Origin: Gammaproteobacteria bacterium | Lineage (GTDB): Bacteria; Pseudomonadota; Gammaproteobacteria; JAJPIJ01 | Direction of reading: 5' to 3' | Assembly: GCA_022072255.1 (NCBI GenBank) | Contig: JAJVHZ010000076.1 | Coordinates: 1 to 64,000 of the forward strand | DNA length: 64,000 nucleotides | Shown here: piece by piece, positions 62,210 to 64,000 of the stretch | How the letters are laid out: each line of letters begins with the position of its first letter | How positions within the stretch are numbered: the stretch's first letter is position 1 | Notes under the pieces: generated by a model | Databases searched by the model: none | Seen by the model: only the letters and a program-made list of their open reading frames with translations | What the model was told of the DNA's origin: nothing | Translations under genes and position numbers: made by a program

Positions 62210-63658
62210 CTATCCGCGCACGCCGAGCACCGCCAGGACGTACATCACCGCCAGCGCCGCGTAGGCGAGGAAACTCGCGCCCAGCAGCCATGCGCGGCCC
62301 GGCCGCGGTCTGGCCCACGGCGGCAGGTGGGCCGGCAGCAGCCGGTAGTTCAACAGGTAGAGCGCAACCGGAAACGTCACCGTGCCGATGAATCCGATGA
62401 CCGCGCTCAACAGGATGAGCGTGCCGGGCTGATCGGCCAGCATGGTCAGGCCGGTGACCGCGGTCAGGACGCAGATGAACAGGAAATACCAGCCGCGCTG
62501 CGAATAACGGCGCGCCGCCGGGAACAGCACCTGCACGATGTCGGCCTGTGTCCGCGCCACCGCGTCGGCGGTGGCCAGCCAGGTATCGGCGAGAAACGCG
62601 GCCGCGACGATGAGGAACAGCACGCGCCCGACCTCGCCGAGGCTCGCCGCAAAGAATTCGCTCTGCACGACGGCGAGTTCGTAATCCTTCGGCAGCAGTC
62701 CCTGCGGGAACAGTAACGCGTACGCCAGCAGGCAGGTCATCATCGTCGTGACGAGGTTGCCGAGGATGCCCATCAGCGTATCGGCTCGCAGATATCTCTC
62801 CCACGCGCGCCAGCGCGCCGCGTCTTCACCGCTATCCTGCGGCAGGCTCCCGCTCACCGCCGCGGTCTCCGCGCGCCCGGTGATGAGCCCGGTGATGCGG
62901 CCGTTGTGTGCGGCCATGCCGCTGCCCTTGTCGCGCAGCCAGTAGGAGTAGAACAGGATCCAGAAGCCGCCCAGACCGGCGAAGGTGATCGCGGTCAGCA
63001 GTCTGGTCGTGTCCCCCGGATCCCACGGCCGCGGCATTGGTCCGCCCCGACCGGCCAGCCCGCCAAGGAATTCAGGCACGACACGCAGCACCTCCGGCTG
63101 CACACAGGCCCACATCAGCCCGAGCACGGTGATCACCGCGACGGCCTTCATGAACCACTCGATGAGCAGATAGACCACCGGGCTGAGCACGATGGCCACG
63201 AAGAAGACGGCAATGGAGGCATAACCCCAGAACAGCGACTGGCCGCGCTGATCCCAGCCGTGCGGAATATCGGTCAATGCCGCAAGTGCGGTGCCGCCGG
63301 CGGAGGCGAAGGCGCCGAACCACAGGAACGAGGCGGTCATCAGTATCCACAGCAGGATGCCGAAGAGCCGATTCAGCCGGATGAAGCCGTGGAAGATGCT
63401 CTCGCCGGTCGCCAGCGTATAGCGCCCTATCTCCACCGTCAGCGGGTATTGCAACAGGCACGCGGGCGCCAGCAGCACCAGGAACGCCAGCCCGTACTTG
63501 GCGACCATGTACGGCCACCAGATTAGCTCGCCGCTGCCCTGCGCCAGCGCCATCCACACCACGCCCGGCCCGAGCGCGGCCAGCCAGCCCGGGAACGCCG
63601 GCACGGCGCGCCGCGGCAGTTCTGGCAGGGGCTCGGTGCCGGTTCGTGATGCGCTCAT
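62210..63658 (-). CDS. Nramp-like (SLC11-related) transporter lacking the DPGN motif
   Basis: A 482-aa membrane protein with about 11-12 helices. The first helix region LAALGPGVVWMALAQGSGEL aligns with the Nramp start, but DPGN is replaced by GSGE (41-44). LTAITFAGLGGFWILFYSYW replaces the TM6 MPH-type motif, so canonical Mn/Fe binding is unlikely. Related non-canonical members transport other substrates. VEIGRYTLATGESIFHGF and FLADTWLATADAVARTQADI also fit the group. ATG 63658 is 13 bp after the ampG stop, so the two may be co-transcribed. Confidence 0.82.
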   Translation of the reverse strand: MSASRTGTEPLPELPRRAVPAFPGWLAALGPGVVWMALAQGSGELIWWPYMVAKYGLAFLVLLAPACLLQYPLTVEIGRYTLATGESIFHGFIRLNRLFGILLWILMTASFLWFGAFASAGGTALAALTDIPHGWDQRGQSLFWGYASIAVFFVAIVLSPVVYLLIEWFMKAVAVITVLGLMWACVQPEVLRVVPEFLGGLAGRGGPMPRPWDPGDTTRLLTAITFAGLGGFWILFYSYWLRDKGSGMAAHNGRITGLITGRAETAAVSGSLPQDSGEDAARWRAWERYLRADTLMGILGNLVTTMMTCLLAYALLFPQGLLPKDYELAVVQSEFFAASLGEVGRVLFLIVAAAFLADTWLATADAVARTQADIVQVLFPAARRYSQRGWYFLFICVLTAVTGLTMLADQPGTLILLSAVIGFIGTVTFPVALYLLNYRLLPAHLPPWARPRPGRAWLLGASFLAYAALAVMYVLAVLGVRG

Positions 63659-63671
63659 GGCAATCGGCCGA

Positions 63672-64000
63672 TCACGGTGCGCCGCCGTTGTTCATGGTCG
63701 ACATCGGCAGGCGGCCGCGCCACAGGTACAGGACCACGAGGCCGGGCAGCGCCGCGGCGAAGGTGACGAGAAAGAACTGCGGCCAGCCCCATGCCTCGAC
63801 CATGTATCCGGCGCGCGCCCCGATCAGGATGCGGCCCACCGCCGCGAGCGCCGACAACAGCGCGAACTGGGTCGCCGAGTAGCGCGCATTGCACAGCGCC
63901 ATGAGCAGCGCGGTCGCGGCGCTGGCGCCCATGCCGGCGGCGAGGTTCTCGAGCGCGACCACCGCGGCCATGCCGAGGTAACTCTTGCCGGCCAGTGCCA
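63672..64000 (-). CDS. ampG: Muropeptide permease AmpG, C-terminal part
   Basis: Only the last 109 codons are in the window; the start lies beyond base 64000. The visible part matches the AmpG C-terminus: GKSYLGMAAVVALENLAAGM, LCNARYSATQFALLSALAAV and a final helix LVTFAAALPGLVVLYLW. AmpG imports GlcNAc-anhydroMurNAc-peptides for murein recycling. The stop is at 63672, 13 bp before the Nramp-like gene. Confidence 0.9.
   Translation of the reverse strand, partial: ALAGKSYLGMAAVVALENLAAGMGASAATALLMALCNARYSATQFALLSALAAVGRILIGARAGYMVEAWGWPQFFLVTFAAALPGLVVLYLWRGRLPMSTMNNGGAP

Overview
The window is GC-rich chromosomal DNA, very probably from a gammaproteobacterium. The block kdsB-ycaR-lpxK-exbD-exbB-comEC-lolD-lolCE, the OprI-like lipoprotein and the long NrdA with two ATP-cone-like regions recall Pseudomonas. 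The rubrerythrin/Fe-S protein/DUF3501 trio and many GTG/TTG starts would also fit purple-sulfur or sulfur-oxidising lineages. The order cannot be fixed from sequence alone. I saw no tRNA, rRNA, CRISPR array, prophage or insertion sequence. Genes are tightly packed, and many neighbours overlap by 4-10 bp.

Layout. 1-12192 is mostly minus strand and holds envelope genes: a truncated coiled-coil membrane protein, lplT (plus strand), kdsB-ycaR-lpxK, exbBD, comEC and a LolD/LolCE lipoprotein exporter with two permease paralogues. 12240-16075 holds tsaB, small membrane proteins, a DUF1223 protein, cpdA and an O-methyltransferase. 16186-21260 is the ribonucleotide reductase operon (nrdA, SNase-like ORF, nrdB, 86-aa ORF, terminator). 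It has a NrdR box and DnaA-like boxes upstream. 21335-29898 (all minus) carries htpX, parC, a GH17/GT2 glucan synthase and parE. A 39-bp direct repeat and stem-loops lie between parC and htpX. 30073-32554 is the rubrerythrin-FeS-DUF3501 operon.

32758-34890 holds xseB-ispA-folE2. 35220-43280 is a mixed set of single genes: a BamE-like secreted protein, mazG, an HNH nuclease, a GreB-like factor with a shortened coiled coil, an aminotransferase, a Nudix CoA pyrophosphatase, an Lpp/OprI lipoprotein beside an L,D-transpeptidase, and a phytase-like protein. 43281-48904 has a probable 45-aa membrane protein, moaB, hslR and a MoxR-DUF58-transglutaminase operon. 48939-52002 is an unusual minus-strand operon: CPA2 antiporter, anchored protein, AhpD-like/Rieske fusion and an unrecognised 242-aa protein. 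The right end holds a glutamine amidotransferase, hrpA, a PP2C phosphatase-FGE-like fusion, a SelW-like protein, corA, a CbiM-like permease, a hydrolase, an Nramp-like transporter without the DPGN motif, and the 3' end of ampG.

No complete, obviously new multi-gene system such as a defence island is present. The best leads are the PP2C-transmembrane-FGE fusion (57304-59241), the antiporter/Rieske operon (48939-52002), the nrd operon with its extra small genes and regulatory sites, and the duplicated parC 3' end. Family names come from recognising motifs, not from database searches.
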